A stretch of DNA of 64,000 bases, taken from Pedobacter steynii. GTDB lineage: Bacteria; Bacteroidota; Bacteroidia; Sphingobacteriales; Sphingobacteriaceae. Shown piece by piece: positions 43,182-52,288 of this stretch (positions are counted from its first letter, which is position 1; each line of letters opens with the position of its first letter). The notes below the pieces were generated by a model. That model was not told where the DNA came from. It worked only from the letters and a program-made list of their open reading frames with translations, and searched no databases. The stretch covers positions 124,001 to 188,000 of the forward strand of contig NZ_FNGY01000012.1 of NCBI RefSeq assembly GCF_900103665.1, in the 5' to 3' direction. Both the position numbers and the translations under genes were made by a program.

Positions 43182-45077
43182 TTAAGATCTGCGTCTTCTG
43201 TCGCCACTTCCGGCTCCACCTTCACGTCTTCCGCTTCCGCCAGTGTTTCCACCACGATCTTCACGACTTCTTCCAGAGAAATCTCTGAAACCACCGCCGC
43301 TGCTGCTGCCGCCTTCGCGTCTGCCGCCACCACCGCTGCTTCTTCTGTCACCGCCACCGCTTCTTCCGCCGCCGCCATAGCTTCCGCCTTCGCGTCTGCC
43401 ACCACCGCCACCGAATCCACCACGACTACGACCACCGCCGCCATCACCATCAGCAGTTTTCTCGATTCTAACGCCACGGTTGTTGAATTCAACACCTTTG
43501 AAATTATTGAATAGAGAATCTACAGTTGCATCTTCTACTTCAAAGAATGAATAAACACCTTTTAAGTCGATTTTGCCAATGCTTTTTCCACTGATTTTAC
43601 CGTTGTTACAAACAAAAGATAATAAGTCACCTCTTGTAAAGTCATCTACCGAACCTAAGTTGATAAACAAACGGGTGTAACCGTCACTACCTCTAGGGCC
43701 TCTTTCACCGCGCTCACCACGTTCTCCTCTTTCACCGCGATCATCAGCCGAAGAATTAAGATCAGGAGCGTTTTTGTAATACTCTAAAAAGCGGTTAAAC
43801 TCTAAAGATGCAAAACGTTTGATCACTTCTTCTTTGCTCAATTCAGCAAACTCATCCATAATACGAGGGATGTATTGCTCAATTTGTGCTTCGTTAACTT
43901 CTACATTGTGAACCTTGTGAACCAAAGCAAACAATTGTTTTTCACAAACGTCAAAACCTGTAGGTAAAGAAGCTTTAGTAAATGGTTTACCAATGATTCT
44001 TTCAATCTGACGGATTTTTCCAAGTTCTTTAGAGTTAACGATACAGATAGAAATACCTGTTTTACCCGCACGGCCGGTACGACCACTACGGTGGGTATAA
44101 CTTTCAATTTCGTCAGGTAATGAATAATTCACAACGTGAGTTACGTTTTGAACATCAATACCACGTGCTGCAACATCTGTAGCAATTAATAATTGCATGT
44201 TACGGTCACGGAAACGCTGCATTACCTTATCACGTTGTTGTTGAGATAAATCTCCGTGTAAAGCATCCGCATTATAACCATCTTTAATCAAGTGCTCAGC
44301 AACATCCTGTGTATCCATTTTGGTTTTACAGAATACTACCGCAAAGATTTCAGGGTTAAAATCTACGATACGTTTTAAAGCAGCGTATTTATCTCTTGCA
44401 CGTACGATATAGTACTCATGCTCGATATTTACGTTACCTGTGTTTTTGGTACCCATGGTTAACTCTACCGGAGAGTCCATGTAGTTTTTAGCTATCCTTC
44501 TAACCTCTGGAGGCATAGTAGCGGAGAATAACCATGTTTTTTTGTCGTCAGGAGTAGTCGACAAGATGTCGTTAATGTCTTCCTGGAAACCCATGTTTAA
44601 CATTTCATCGGCTTCATCCAAGACTACATATTTCACGTTCGTGAAATCAATAGCTTTTCTGCCAATAATGTCTAACATACGGCCCGGTGTAGCCACAACA
44701 ATTTGTACACCGTTTCTAATTTCACGCAACTGCTGCATAATGTTTGCGCCACCGTAAACGGCAACGACACTAGCACCAGAGATGTTTTTTGAGAAATTCT
44801 TGATGTCGCTCGTAATCTGTAAGCAAAGCTCTCTTGTAGGGCATAAAATTAATGCCTGAGGCTTGTTGCTTTTAAAGTCGATCAATTCTAACAGAGGTAA
44901 ACCGAATGCGGCTGTCTTTCCTGTTCCTGTTTGGGCCAAACCAACAAAATCGTTATTGCCCTCTAACAGCACAGGAATACTTTGCTCCTGAATAGGTGTT
45001 GGATTTTCGAAACCTAAATCCTTTACGGCATTAACAACGTCATCACTTATCCCCAATTTACTAAATGGGTTTATCAT
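43182..45077 (-). CDS. DEAD-box RNA helicase with RNA-binding and RGG-like tail
   Basis: The 631-residue protein has the two RecA-like domains: Q motif near 8-35, AQTGTGKT near 49-56, VLDEADEML near 152-160, SAT, and HRSGRTGRAGKTG near 330. A DbpA/CsdA-type RNA-binding domain follows (about 468-545, YTRLFINLGSVDDF), after a repeated GERGERGERGE linker. The last 85 or so residues are a Gly/Arg/Ser-rich disordered tail. It probably unwinds RNA in ribosome assembly or mRNA decay, notably in the cold. Confidence 0.95.
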   Translation of the reverse strand: MINPFSKLGISDDVVNAVKDLGFENPTPIQEQSIPVLLEGNNDFVGLAQTGTGKTAAFGLPLLELIDFKSNKPQALILCPTRELCLQITSDIKNFSKNISGASVVAVYGGANIMQQLREIRNGVQIVVATPGRMLDIIGRKAIDFTNVKYVVLDEADEMLNMGFQEDINDILSTTPDDKKTWLFSATMPPEVRRIAKNYMDSPVELTMGTKNTGNVNIEHEYYIVRARDKYAALKRIVDFNPEIFAVVFCKTKMDTQDVAEHLIKDGYNADALHGDLSQQQRDKVMQRFRDRNMQLLIATDVAARGIDVQNVTHVVNYSLPDEIESYTHRSGRTGRAGKTGISICIVNSKELGKIRQIERIIGKPFTKASLPTGFDVCEKQLFALVHKVHNVEVNEAQIEQYIPRIMDEFAELSKEEVIKRFASLEFNRFLEYYKNAPDLNSSADDRGERGERGERGERGPRGSDGYTRLFINLGSVDDFTRGDLLSFVCNNGKISGKSIGKIDLKGVYSFFEVEDATVDSLFNNFKGVEFNNRGVRIEKTADGDGGGGRSRGGFGGGGGRREGGSYGGGGRSGGGDRRSSGGGGRREGGSSSGGGFRDFSGRSREDRGGNTGGSGRREGGAGSGDRRRRS

Positions 45078-45098
45078 GTATTTATATTAATTAAGCCG

Positions 45099-45106
45099 CA
45101 AAGGTA
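45099..45106 (-). promoter_or_regulatory. -7 promoter element (RNA helicase)
   Basis: On the minus strand this reads TACCTTTG, an exact consensus match, 21 nt upstream of the ATG at 45077. Confidence 0.65.
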
Positions 45107-45161
45107 CGCTTAATATTTGGTATTTCACAGATACGTAACTAAATAAAAATGAGGCAATTAA

Positions 45162-45620
45162 TTATCTCAGCCTGTCGGCCGATCTCAATAATTGCTCGTC
45201 TTTACGGATTCCGCGGAAAGCCAGGGCACAAAACAGGATGCCTGCAGCCGGTAAAAAAGCACCGATACCCGGCTTAACAGCAGCGATTCCGCCCGGAAGG
45301 CCCTGGGCATAATTGAAGATCCAGAAACACAATGAAAGCATCGCGATGATGGCTACAATGATAAGACGTTTCTGTCCGGTTCTGTTTTTAAAGGTAAATA
45401 TTGTGGCCAGACATAGTAAGGCTACGCATACTGTATTTAGAAATAAGGGCTTAAAATAATCCGTTTTTGCAATTATGCCGTTTGTTTTTTGGTATAAACC
45501 GGTGGCCACGATCCAATATTCTGAGCCATTAGACTGGCTGCTTACAATCGGGATAAACATTAAAAGTAATATGGCCAGGCCTGCTAACAGAAGCCAGATG
45601 GATTGCACTCGTTGTATCAT
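45162..45620 (-). CDS. DUF4293 integral membrane protein
   Basis: The 152-residue protein opens MIQRVQSIWLLLAGLAILLL, the hallmark of the Bacteroidota DUF4293 family, and has four hydrophobic segments (about 7-26, 57-78, 86-106 and 118-137). Function unknown. It is transcribed away from truA, whose promoter lies 57-80 nt from its start. Confidence 0.85.
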   Translation of the reverse strand: MIQRVQSIWLLLAGLAILLLMFIPIVSSQSNGSEYWIVATGLYQKTNGIIAKTDYFKPLFLNTVCVALLCLATIFTFKNRTGQKRLIIVAIIAMLSLCFWIFNYAQGLPGGIAAVKPGIGAFLPAAGILFCALAFRGIRKDEQLLRSADRLR

Positions 45621-45691
45621 ATCAGTTCAATAATTTCAACAAATATATTAAAAGGGCCCTACTAACCAATCAATATCTTGATCCAAAAGAT

Positions 45692-45699
45692 TAAATTTG
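45692..45699 (+). promoter_or_regulatory. -7 promoter element for truA
   Basis: TAAATTTG is an exact TAnnTTTG match. The start point would be near 45704, which makes the upstream TTG at 45678 untranslatable as a start for this transcript. Confidence 0.6.
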
Positions 45700-45704
45700 T
45701 CCTA

Positions 45705-46469
45705 TTGAAACCGAACATACAGCGATATTTTATTGAATTGTCTTATAATGGCACAGATTATCATGGCTGGCAAATACAGCCAAATGCCATGACCGTGCAG
45801 GAATGTCTGGATAAGGCATTGTCTGTTTATTTTCGTCAGCCTGTGGTTACTTTAGGCTGCGGGCGGACAGATGCCGGCGTTCATGCCACCGAGTTCTTTG
45901 CCCATTTCGATCTGGAGATTTCTGAGGAAAAACCAGTCAATGCGGAACGGTCCATTTCCGGGATCAACTCTTTGTTGCCTTACCAGATTGCGGTTAAACG
46001 TGTTTTTCCGGTTGCAGCAGCAGCACATGCCCGCTTCGATGCCACGGAACGGGCTTACCATTACCACCTTCATTTCCATAAAGATCCGTTTAAATTAGAG
46101 CGGTCCTGGTTATTTAAAGGCGAGCTGGATGTGGAAGCCATGAATGAAGCAGCTAAAATTATTTTGGAATACACTGATTTTTCCTGTTTCAGTAAATCCA
46201 ATACCCAGACATTTACCAACAACTGTAAAGTAACCGAGGCTTATTTTGAACTAAATGACGGTGGCTTGCAATTTACCATTCGCGCAGACCGTTTTCTGAG
46301 AAATATGGTGCGGGCCATTGTAGGTACCTTGGTTCGGATTGGAAAAAAAGAAATTAACTTAGTACAGCTCAGAGAAATTATTGAAAGTAAAAACCGCAGT
46401 AACGCAGGGCAGTCCGTTCCGGCATGCGGTTTATACTTAGTGAATGTTGTTTATCCCTATGTAAACTAA
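45705..46469 (+). CDS. truA: tRNA pseudouridine(38-40) synthase TruA, non-ATG start
   Basis: TruA modifies U38-40 in tRNA anticodon arms. The conserved core begins QRYFIELSYNGTDYHGWQIQ, with the catalytic Asp in GRTDAGVHA and a C-terminal FLRNMVRAIVGTLV motif. No in-frame ATG exists upstream of the conserved N-terminus. Candidates are TTG 45678 (overlapped by the promoter), TTG 45705 (nearly leaderless) or ATA 45717 (giving MQRYF, with a leader length like its neighbours). TTG 45705 is used here provisionally. The ABC gene follows after 4 nt. Confidence 0.88.
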   Translation: MKPNIQRYFIELSYNGTDYHGWQIQPNAMTVQECLDKALSVYFRQPVVTLGCGRTDAGVHATEFFAHFDLEISEEKPVNAERSISGINSLLPYQIAVKRVFPVAAAAHARFDATERAYHYHLHFHKDPFKLERSWLFKGELDVEAMNEAAKIILEYTDFSCFSKSNTQTFTNNCKVTEAYFELNDGGLQFTIRADRFLRNMVRAIVGTLVRIGKKEINLVQLREIIESKNRSNAGQSVPACGLYLVNVVYPYVN

Positions 46470-46473
46470 TGAT

Positions 46474-48246
46474 ATGTCTAAAATAAGTGGTGATGCGTTG
46501 AATGTTGGCCTGTTGAGAAGAGTTTTTCAATATGTAAAACCTTACCGCAGGATCTTTATCTGGGCAATCGTATTGACCATATTATTGGCTTTAATTGCGC
46601 CGGTAAGGCCTTTCTTAATCCAGTATACCCTGGATAATTACATCATGAAAGACCAGCATGGGGGTTTGTTAAAGATGACGATCGTGATGCTGATCCTGCT
46701 GGTGCTTCAGGCGGGAATTCAGTTTAGCCATACCCTGCTGACAAATACCCTTGGGCAATCGGCCATCCGGGACCTGAGGATCAACGTTTTTAACCACATT
46801 ACCAAGCTTAGACTAAAATATTTTGACAATACGCCAATCGGGCAACTGATTACCCGGACGGTTTCCGATCTGGAAACGATTGCCGAGATCTTTTCTGAGG
46901 GCCTGATCGTCATCATTGGTGATATTCTGATGGTGATTGTGATCATCGGAGTGATGATCTACCGGGATTGGGCACTGACCTTGGTGGTATTATTACCTAT
47001 GCCTTTACTCATGCTGGCGACCTCCGTTTTTCAGAAGGCCATTAAATCGGCGTTCCAGGAGATCAGAACAGAGGTTTCTAACCTGAATACCTATTTACAG
47101 GAACACATTTCCGGAGTTTCCATTATTCAATATTTTGCAAGGGAGCAACAGGAATACAAAAAGTTTGTAAAGATCAATGCAAGATATAGAGATGCAAATA
47201 TCCGTTCCAACTGGTATTATTCTATCTTTTTTCCGGTAGTGGAGATCATTTCGGCGATGTCATTGGGCTTGCTGGTATGGTATGGCTCGAGAAGTATTCT
47301 TGCTAAACCACTCGATGTAACTCCGGGTACAATCGCAGAGTTCATTCTATATATCGGAATGCTTTTCCGTCCGATCCGGGAACTTGCGGATAAGTTCAAT
47401 ACCCTTCAGATGGGGATGGTAGGAGCAGAACGGGTTTTTAAAGTTTTAGATACCGACGAGGTGACAGAAGATAAGGGAACATTTGCCCCTGAAAAGATGG
47501 CGGGTTCGATTTCATTTGATCAGGTTTGGTTTGCTTATAATGACGAGAACTATGTGCTGAAAGATATTTCTTTTGAAGTGCAGGCCGGAAAGACGATTGC
47601 TTTGGTCGGTGCGACTGGTGCGGGTAAGTCTTCTACGATTAACATCCTGAACAGGTTCTATGAGATTCAGAAAGGGGAGATCAAGGTGGATGGTGTTAAA
47701 ATCCAGGATTATCAACTCAACTACCTAAGGCGCAATATTGCCACTGTTCTACAGGATGTCTTCCTGTTTTCAGATACAATCTTTAACAATGTGACTTTAA
47801 ATAATCCGGAAATTACCATGGAAGAAGTGGTAGATGCTGCGAAAAAAGTTGGTGCACATGATTTTATAGAAAGATTGCCGGGAGGTTATCAATACAATGT
47901 AATGGAGCGCGGCGCAACGCTTTCTGCCGGACAAGCACAATTGATTTCTTTTATCCGGGCATTGGTGTATAATCCATCAATTTTGGTACTCGATGAGGCC
48001 ACCTCTTCGGTAGATACGGAAACAGAAATGTTGATCCAACGGGCCATAGAAAACCTGATGAAAGGCAGAACTTCCATTGTTATTGCACACCGCCTGTCAA
48101 CCATCCAGAAAGCAGATAAAATCCTCGTACTGGATAAAGGAGAGATCAAAGAAATGGGAACCCACCAGGAATTGTTAAAACTGGATGGATATTATAAAAG
48201 ACTATACGATCTCCAATTCAATTCCGGTGGAATTGTCTCTGCCTGA
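46474..48246 (+). CDS. ABC exporter, fused membrane and ATPase domains
   Basis: The 590-residue half-transporter has six membrane helices (about 30-300, MsbA-like) and a nucleotide-binding domain: Walker A GATGAGKSS near 382, signature LSAGQ (instead of LSGGQ) near 487 and Walker B ILVLDEATSSVD near 505. It functions as a dimer exporting lipids, drugs or peptides; the substrate is unknown. It starts 4 nt after truA and is co-transcribed with it. Confidence 0.92.
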   Translation: MSKISGDALNVGLLRRVFQYVKPYRRIFIWAIVLTILLALIAPVRPFLIQYTLDNYIMKDQHGGLLKMTIVMLILLVLQAGIQFSHTLLTNTLGQSAIRDLRINVFNHITKLRLKYFDNTPIGQLITRTVSDLETIAEIFSEGLIVIIGDILMVIVIIGVMIYRDWALTLVVLLPMPLLMLATSVFQKAIKSAFQEIRTEVSNLNTYLQEHISGVSIIQYFAREQQEYKKFVKINARYRDANIRSNWYYSIFFPVVEIISAMSLGLLVWYGSRSILAKPLDVTPGTIAEFILYIGMLFRPIRELADKFNTLQMGMVGAERVFKVLDTDEVTEDKGTFAPEKMAGSISFDQVWFAYNDENYVLKDISFEVQAGKTIALVGATGAGKSSTINILNRFYEIQKGEIKVDGVKIQDYQLNYLRRNIATVLQDVFLFSDTIFNNVTLNNPEITMEEVVDAAKKVGAHDFIERLPGGYQYNVMERGATLSAGQAQLISFIRALVYNPSILVLDEATSSVDTETEMLIQRAIENLMKGRTSIVIAHRLSTIQKADKILVLDKGEIKEMGTHQELLKLDGYYKRLYDLQFNSGGIVSA

Positions 48247-48267
48247 TGATGGATATTGGCCATCGGT

Positions 48268-49104
48268 TCAGGATGGAGCAGTATAAATGTTTGTTGTTTG
48301 CCTATTCAGCTGTGCAAACAATTTTCGATGAATAGCATTTTTTGTTTTTGATCTTTTTGAAAGCGGCTGTTGTTTTTTGTGATTCTGGCTCGAATTATTC
48401 TTTGAAGGTGTTTTATCGCTGATCTTTGCGCCTTCTTTCAGGACTATTCCGGTTGAAATCTGATGATTTTTATTCAAAGAACCTGCATGTACACTGTCTG
48501 ATACGCGTTTCCCATCATCTTTCATAAAAGAAATATAAGCTTCCATGCGTTCATTCACATGTTCATGACTGATCACAAGCACATCTTTTCCCTCCACTCT
48601 TTTTGACCCGATTAAACTGCAGCAGGTTTCTTTTATATCAGGGAAATAAATCACCAGCATCGCCCGGTCGGTATGATACTCACTCGCCGGACTGGCTGAT
48701 ATTTCCCAGTTAAATGTAATTTCCCGACCGTTTTGGCTGATCGAGGGATTCAGCGCTACCGGAAGACTGCCCATGCTCATTAGTACTTTTGTATAGTTCA
48801 GACTGATGTTTGGATATGTTCCCTGAAGGGCATTCTTTTTATTGTAGGAAACGGCCTCATTGTACTCGTTTTTGTCCGTTCCCACAACTGCCAAACGGAA
48901 GCCTGTCCTGATGGCCTGAATGGAAGGCTTAAGGATCTCATTGACCACCTTCATTTTTTCACAATTTGCTTTTCTTGCCGCAGTAAGCGGTTTATTACTT
49001 TTGCCAATCATTCTGATGACATGTTTACCTTTTAAGGTATAACCTACCAGGTTGCCGACCCTACCATGGAATCCGCCAAATAACTCATTTATTAATCTTC
49101 CCAT
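48268..49104 (-). CDS. DUF6266 family protein
   Basis: The 278-residue protein opens MGRLINELFGGFHGRVGNLV, with VIRMIGKSNKPLTAARKANC after it, the N-terminal signature of DUF6266, a Bacteroidota family often present in many copies. The middle is beta-rich (ITFNWEISASPASEYHTDRA near 150) and the C-terminal 70 residues are Lys/Asn/Gln/Ser-rich and probably disordered. There is no signal peptide. Function unknown. It converges with the ABC gene. Confidence 0.8.
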   Translation of the reverse strand: MGRLINELFGGFHGRVGNLVGYTLKGKHVIRMIGKSNKPLTAARKANCEKMKVVNEILKPSIQAIRTGFRLAVVGTDKNEYNEAVSYNKKNALQGTYPNISLNYTKVLMSMGSLPVALNPSISQNGREITFNWEISASPASEYHTDRAMLVIYFPDIKETCCSLIGSKRVEGKDVLVISHEHVNERMEAYISFMKDDGKRVSDSVHAGSLNKNHQISTGIVLKEGAKISDKTPSKNNSSQNHKKQQPLSKRSKTKNAIHRKLFAQLNRQTTNIYTAPS

Positions 49105-49426
49105 TTTGCTGTTTTTAATTAGTTGAATTGATTATGAGTAATTTACGGATTTTTTTCAGATGTTTTTCAGATGCTGCGCATATGCGTTTACTTAAAGTTG
49201 GTCGCCATCTGGTTTTGAAAACATCGTTTAAAGGTCTGCAGGTCCAATTATTGACCTATCAACTACCTTATAAAAATCAAAAGACAATCAATTGAAATAA
49301 ATGGCATGTGCAACAGATTTTAATCGCATTTTTCCAGGAATGTAATCGCTGATATGTTAAACTATGTTATAAAGGGGAATTTCTCTTATTTTCTTTTTAC
49401 TTTCATTTTTTATTAATTGGAGTTAA
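49105..49426. other. 322-nt intergenic region
   Basis: This AT-rich divergent spacer has a tandem TTTTTCAGATG repeat near 49152-49173 and GGAG 7 nt before the ATG at 49427. No clear TAnnTTTG element and no strong hairpin is seen. A 53-codon plus-strand frame (49134-49295) has no ribosome binding site or motif and is not called. Confidence 0.5.
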
Positions 49427-50581
49427 ATGAAACGATTAAGTAAGATATTTCTTTATTTTCTTTGCGCAATGCCTTTCCTGCAATGTGTAAAATTACATGC
49501 TCAGGAGCTTAAATTGCTTCCGTTTGAATTGCAGGGGACGATCAATGCAGATACAGGAACAGTAAAGCTGAGATTTGTTGCCGATACGGCTTTCTATGCA
49601 ATAAAAGAAACCGCTTTAATTAGCGCCAGGATCGTTAAAGGGAAATTCTCTATAAAAGGAGGGATCCCATATCCGCAAGGAATGAGCATTGAATATAATG
49701 GCAACGGGGGATACTCTTCCAGCGTTTTTATCATTGAACCTGGTGTCCAGGCAATCGAAGTTAATGTCAATACACATAATAACACTCCTAAAGTAGGTAA
49801 TGCAGCGATGTTGGAATATGCCAATGGGTATCTTGATTTTACAAAACAGATCGTTCAGATGGATAAAAATCATATGAAAAAATATGATAGCTTAAATCTG
49901 AAGTACAATCGTAAAATACCAGTAGCTATAGCTGCTGAACTACAAAGGGAGATGCAACAGATTTATGATAGGAGTGACGAAAACTTATTGGAATATGTCA
50001 AGGTCAATCCTAATTCTTATTATGCCTTCTGGAGGTTGTTGCGTCTGAGCAGTTTTGGTTATGAGTCTGTTTTTGATGCGATATTCTTTAACTTTTCTGA
50101 GGCTTTGAAAAATACTTACTCCGGTAAATCCTTCTCAAAAAGGTTAGAAACAGCAGCTGTACTTTCCAAAGGAAAGAAATTCCCGGGCAGGGATTTCAAA
50201 AATATTCAAGGGAAGCAACTTGATGTTAGCTCCTTCCTGAAAGAGAAATACACATTGGTGGACTTTTGGTATAGCGCCTGTCATCCTTGCATCAGTCAGT
50301 TTCCTCATCTGAATAAGCTGTATGCAAAGTATCGCACTAAAGGTTTTGAGATAATAGGGATTTCTACGGACAAAGAACGCGATAAAGAAGATTGGATAAA
50401 AGGCATTAAAAAACACAAGATCTTATGGCCTCAATATTGGGATAAGAATGGGATAGAATCCGCGAAATTGTCGATTTTAGCCTTTCCAACTAATTATTTG
50501 CTAGATCATGAAGGACGTATAGTGATGAAGAACATAAAACCTGATGAACTGGAGGTATTTTTACAAGTGAATATCAAATAA
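49427..50581 (+). CDS. TlpA-like thioredoxin with DUF4369-type N-terminus
   Basis: The 384-residue protein has a signal peptide (about 1-26, ending LHAQ), a beta-rich N-terminal domain, a helical middle and a C-terminal thioredoxin fold from about 250. The redox motif is Cys285-His-Pro-Cys288 in WYSACHPCI; CHPC differs from the usual CGPC of TlpA. It acts in the periplasm, probably as a thiol-disulfide reductase or resident oxidoreductase. It stands alone, apart from its two paralogues at 54183 and 55402. GGAG precedes the ATG. Confidence 0.88.
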   Translation: MKRLSKIFLYFLCAMPFLQCVKLHAQELKLLPFELQGTINADTGTVKLRFVADTAFYAIKETALISARIVKGKFSIKGGIPYPQGMSIEYNGNGGYSSSVFIIEPGVQAIEVNVNTHNNTPKVGNAAMLEYANGYLDFTKQIVQMDKNHMKKYDSLNLKYNRKIPVAIAAELQREMQQIYDRSDENLLEYVKVNPNSYYAFWRLLRLSSFGYESVFDAIFFNFSEALKNTYSGKSFSKRLETAAVLSKGKKFPGRDFKNIQGKQLDVSSFLKEKYTLVDFWYSACHPCISQFPHLNKLYAKYRTKGFEIIGISTDKERDKEDWIKGIKKHKILWPQYWDKNGIESAKLSILAFPTNYLLDHEGRIVMKNIKPDELEVFLQVNIK

Positions 50582-50623
50582 ATGAATAAGGTGATTGCTC
50601 TGGCTGACATCAGATAATTCCAT

Positions 50624-50631
50624 TATTTTTG
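50624..50631 (+). promoter_or_regulatory. -7 promoter element (GNAT gene)
   Basis: TATTTTTG matches TAnnTTTG and ends 26 nt before the ATG at 50658. Confidence 0.55.
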
Positions 50632-50657
50632 TCGTTCTTGTTATAAACGTTTGATTC

Positions 50658-51119
50658 ATGAAAGATATACTTATTCGCAAAGCAACCTTTAATGATATGG
50701 AGACACTTCTTCTTTTTGAACAAGGAGTGGTAGCTGCTGAAAGGCCTTTTGATCCTACCCTAAAGCCGGCTGGGGTCAAATACTATGATATTGATCAAAT
50801 GATCAATTCAACAGAGGTAGAACTTCTTGTTGCAGCATCAGGCGATGAAGTTATTGGTTCTGGTTATGCCAGGATAGAAAGCGTGAAGCCTTATCTTTTG
50901 CATGAACAACATGCTTATTTAGGATTTATGTATGTTGATCCCCGATATCGTGGTTTAGGGGTAAATCAGAAAATTATTGAGGCCCTGAGCAGCTGGTCTG
51001 CTTCCAGAGGAATTACGGAACTCCGGCTCGATGTTTACCAAACAAATGAACCTGCCATTAAGGCTTATGAAAAAGCGGGCTTTACCCGACATATTATACA
51101 GATGAGAAAGGAAATATAA
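50658..51119 (+). CDS. GNAT family N-acetyltransferase
   Basis: The 153-residue protein has the acetyl-CoA-binding block YLGFMYVDPRYRGLGVNQKII near 89-109 and a C-terminal LDVYQTNEPAIKAYEKAGF motif. The architecture is that of small-molecule or protein-N-terminal acetyltransferases, and the substrate is unknown. It has its own promoter. The CPBP-like fragment begins 25 nt downstream and may be on the same transcript. Confidence 0.88.
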   Translation: MKDILIRKATFNDMETLLLFEQGVVAAERPFDPTLKPAGVKYYDIDQMINSTEVELLVAASGDEVIGSGYARIESVKPYLLHEQHAYLGFMYVDPRYRGLGVNQKIIEALSSWSASRGITELRLDVYQTNEPAIKAYEKAGFTRHIIQMRKEI

Positions 51120-51144
51120 GTACTTTAAGGAGCGAATTGAACAC

Positions 51145-51381
51145 ATGGAAAGTGTGCTCTTTTTTGGTGTGTTGCTGCTGGGAAGTTGGGGAATGGCGGC
51201 TATTTCCCGTAAAACAAACTCAATCCTCGCTGTTTCGGCATTTCATGCTGCTTATGATATTTATGCTGCAGTGGAAAAGCCATCAGTTTATTTTATGGTT
51301 CTTCTGGCTGTTATATTTCTGACCTGGCTTTTAGCTGTTATCTTTTATGATCAGCTCAATAAAAAATTGGCTGGCGATTAA
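51145..51381 (+). pseudogene. C-terminal fragment of a CPBP intramembrane protease
   Basis: The 78-residue frame has two hydrophobic segments and the block RKTNSILAVSAFHAAYDIY, resembling the last motif (HxxxD/N) of CPBP/CAAX proteases, which are normally 220-300 residues. The EExxxR and FxxxH motifs are missing, so it cannot be a working protease. AAGGAG lies upstream at 51126-51131, so the fragment may still be translated. Most likely it is a remnant; a genuine small membrane protein is the alternative. Confidence 0.5.
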
Positions 51382-51437
51382 TCGGAGCGCCCTGCTTTAC
51401 CGGTTCTGATCAACTTAAATAAAAATCCGGAATAAGA

Positions 51438-52217
51438 ATGTTGATGGAAGATGCGTTATTTAATAAATTGAATAAAAAATGTCAATTCGCTGATGGGTTG
51501 AAACCGGAAGAATTGTGTTTCTTTATGGCATTTGAAAATAAAATGAAAAGACGAGTCAGCACCATCCTGGTTTTAATATTGTTGATTATTGCTGGAACCT
51601 ATGCGAGGAATGAGATTTTTGGGCCTCCGCATCAAATGAATAAGGCCGGTAAAAAAAGTAAGGATAGTAAAGCAGAGATAAAAAATGGGGATATTATTTT
51701 CCAGACCTCGGTATCCGGACAAAGCAAAGCGATTCAGCTGGCTACACATTCTAAGTACAGCCATTGTGGAATTGTGTATAAGAATGGGGAGAACTATTTT
51801 GTTTATGAAGCGGTAGAACCGGTCTGTTTAACACCATTGAACGAATGGATTGCCCGCGGATCAGGAGGGCATTTTGTGATCAAAAGATTGAAAAATGCCG
51901 ATGAAGTATTAACACCCGAGGTATTGAGCAAAATGAAAACAGTTGGAGACCGGTTTAAAGGGAAGCATTATGACCTTTATTTTGAATGGACGGACGACAG
52001 AATATATTGCTCAGAACTCATCTGGAAAGTCTATAAGGAAGCTACAGGTTTGGAACTGGGAAAACTTGAGAAGTTAAAAAGCTTTGATTTGACCAGTCTG
52101 GCCGTAAAGGAAAAAATGAAAGCCCGGTATGGCAACAAAATCCCAATGAATGAAACGGTGATTTCGCCGGAAAGCATTTATAACAGCGAGTTCTTAATAA
52201 CGATAAAATCAAATTAA
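51438..52217 (+). CDS. YiiX/YebB-like permuted NlpC/P60 cysteine hydrolase
   Basis: The 259-residue frame contains a permuted papain-fold hydrolase: KNGDIIFQTSVSGQSKAIQL near 82, the catalytic-type His in YSHCGIVY near 110 and Cys in IYCSELIWK near 195. A membrane segment (STILVLILLIIAGTYA, about 41-56) anchors it. The first 35 residues (MEDALFNKLNKKCQFADGLK region) look out of place, faintly like the start of a Crp/Fnr-type regulator. A start at ATG 51543 would remove them and give 224 residues. Confidence 0.78.
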   Translation: MLMEDALFNKLNKKCQFADGLKPEELCFFMAFENKMKRRVSTILVLILLIIAGTYARNEIFGPPHQMNKAGKKSKDSKAEIKNGDIIFQTSVSGQSKAIQLATHSKYSHCGIVYKNGENYFVYEAVEPVCLTPLNEWIARGSGGHFVIKRLKNADEVLTPEVLSKMKTVGDRFKGKHYDLYFEWTDDRIYCSELIWKVYKEATGLELGKLEKLKSFDLTSLAVKEKMKARYGNKIPMNETVISPESIYNSEFLITIKSN

Positions 52218-52288
52218 CAACCAGATAAAAAATCTATTGTTTATAATGTGAACCAATATTCCTAAACCTGAGGATATACGATTCAAAT

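Noticed and set aside
43109..43495. Ala/Val-rich 128-codon frame overlapping the helicase tail
   Set aside because: An artefact of the repetitive Gly/Arg codons read in another frame on the same strand.
49134..49295. 53-codon plus-strand frame in the DUF6266-TlpA spacer
   Set aside because: No Shine-Dalgarno or -7 element at a sensible distance and no hydrophobic or conserved pattern.
51137..51322. 61-codon frame overlapping the CPBP remnant
   Set aside because: Frame-shifted shadow of the 51145 frame, which has the recognisable motif.
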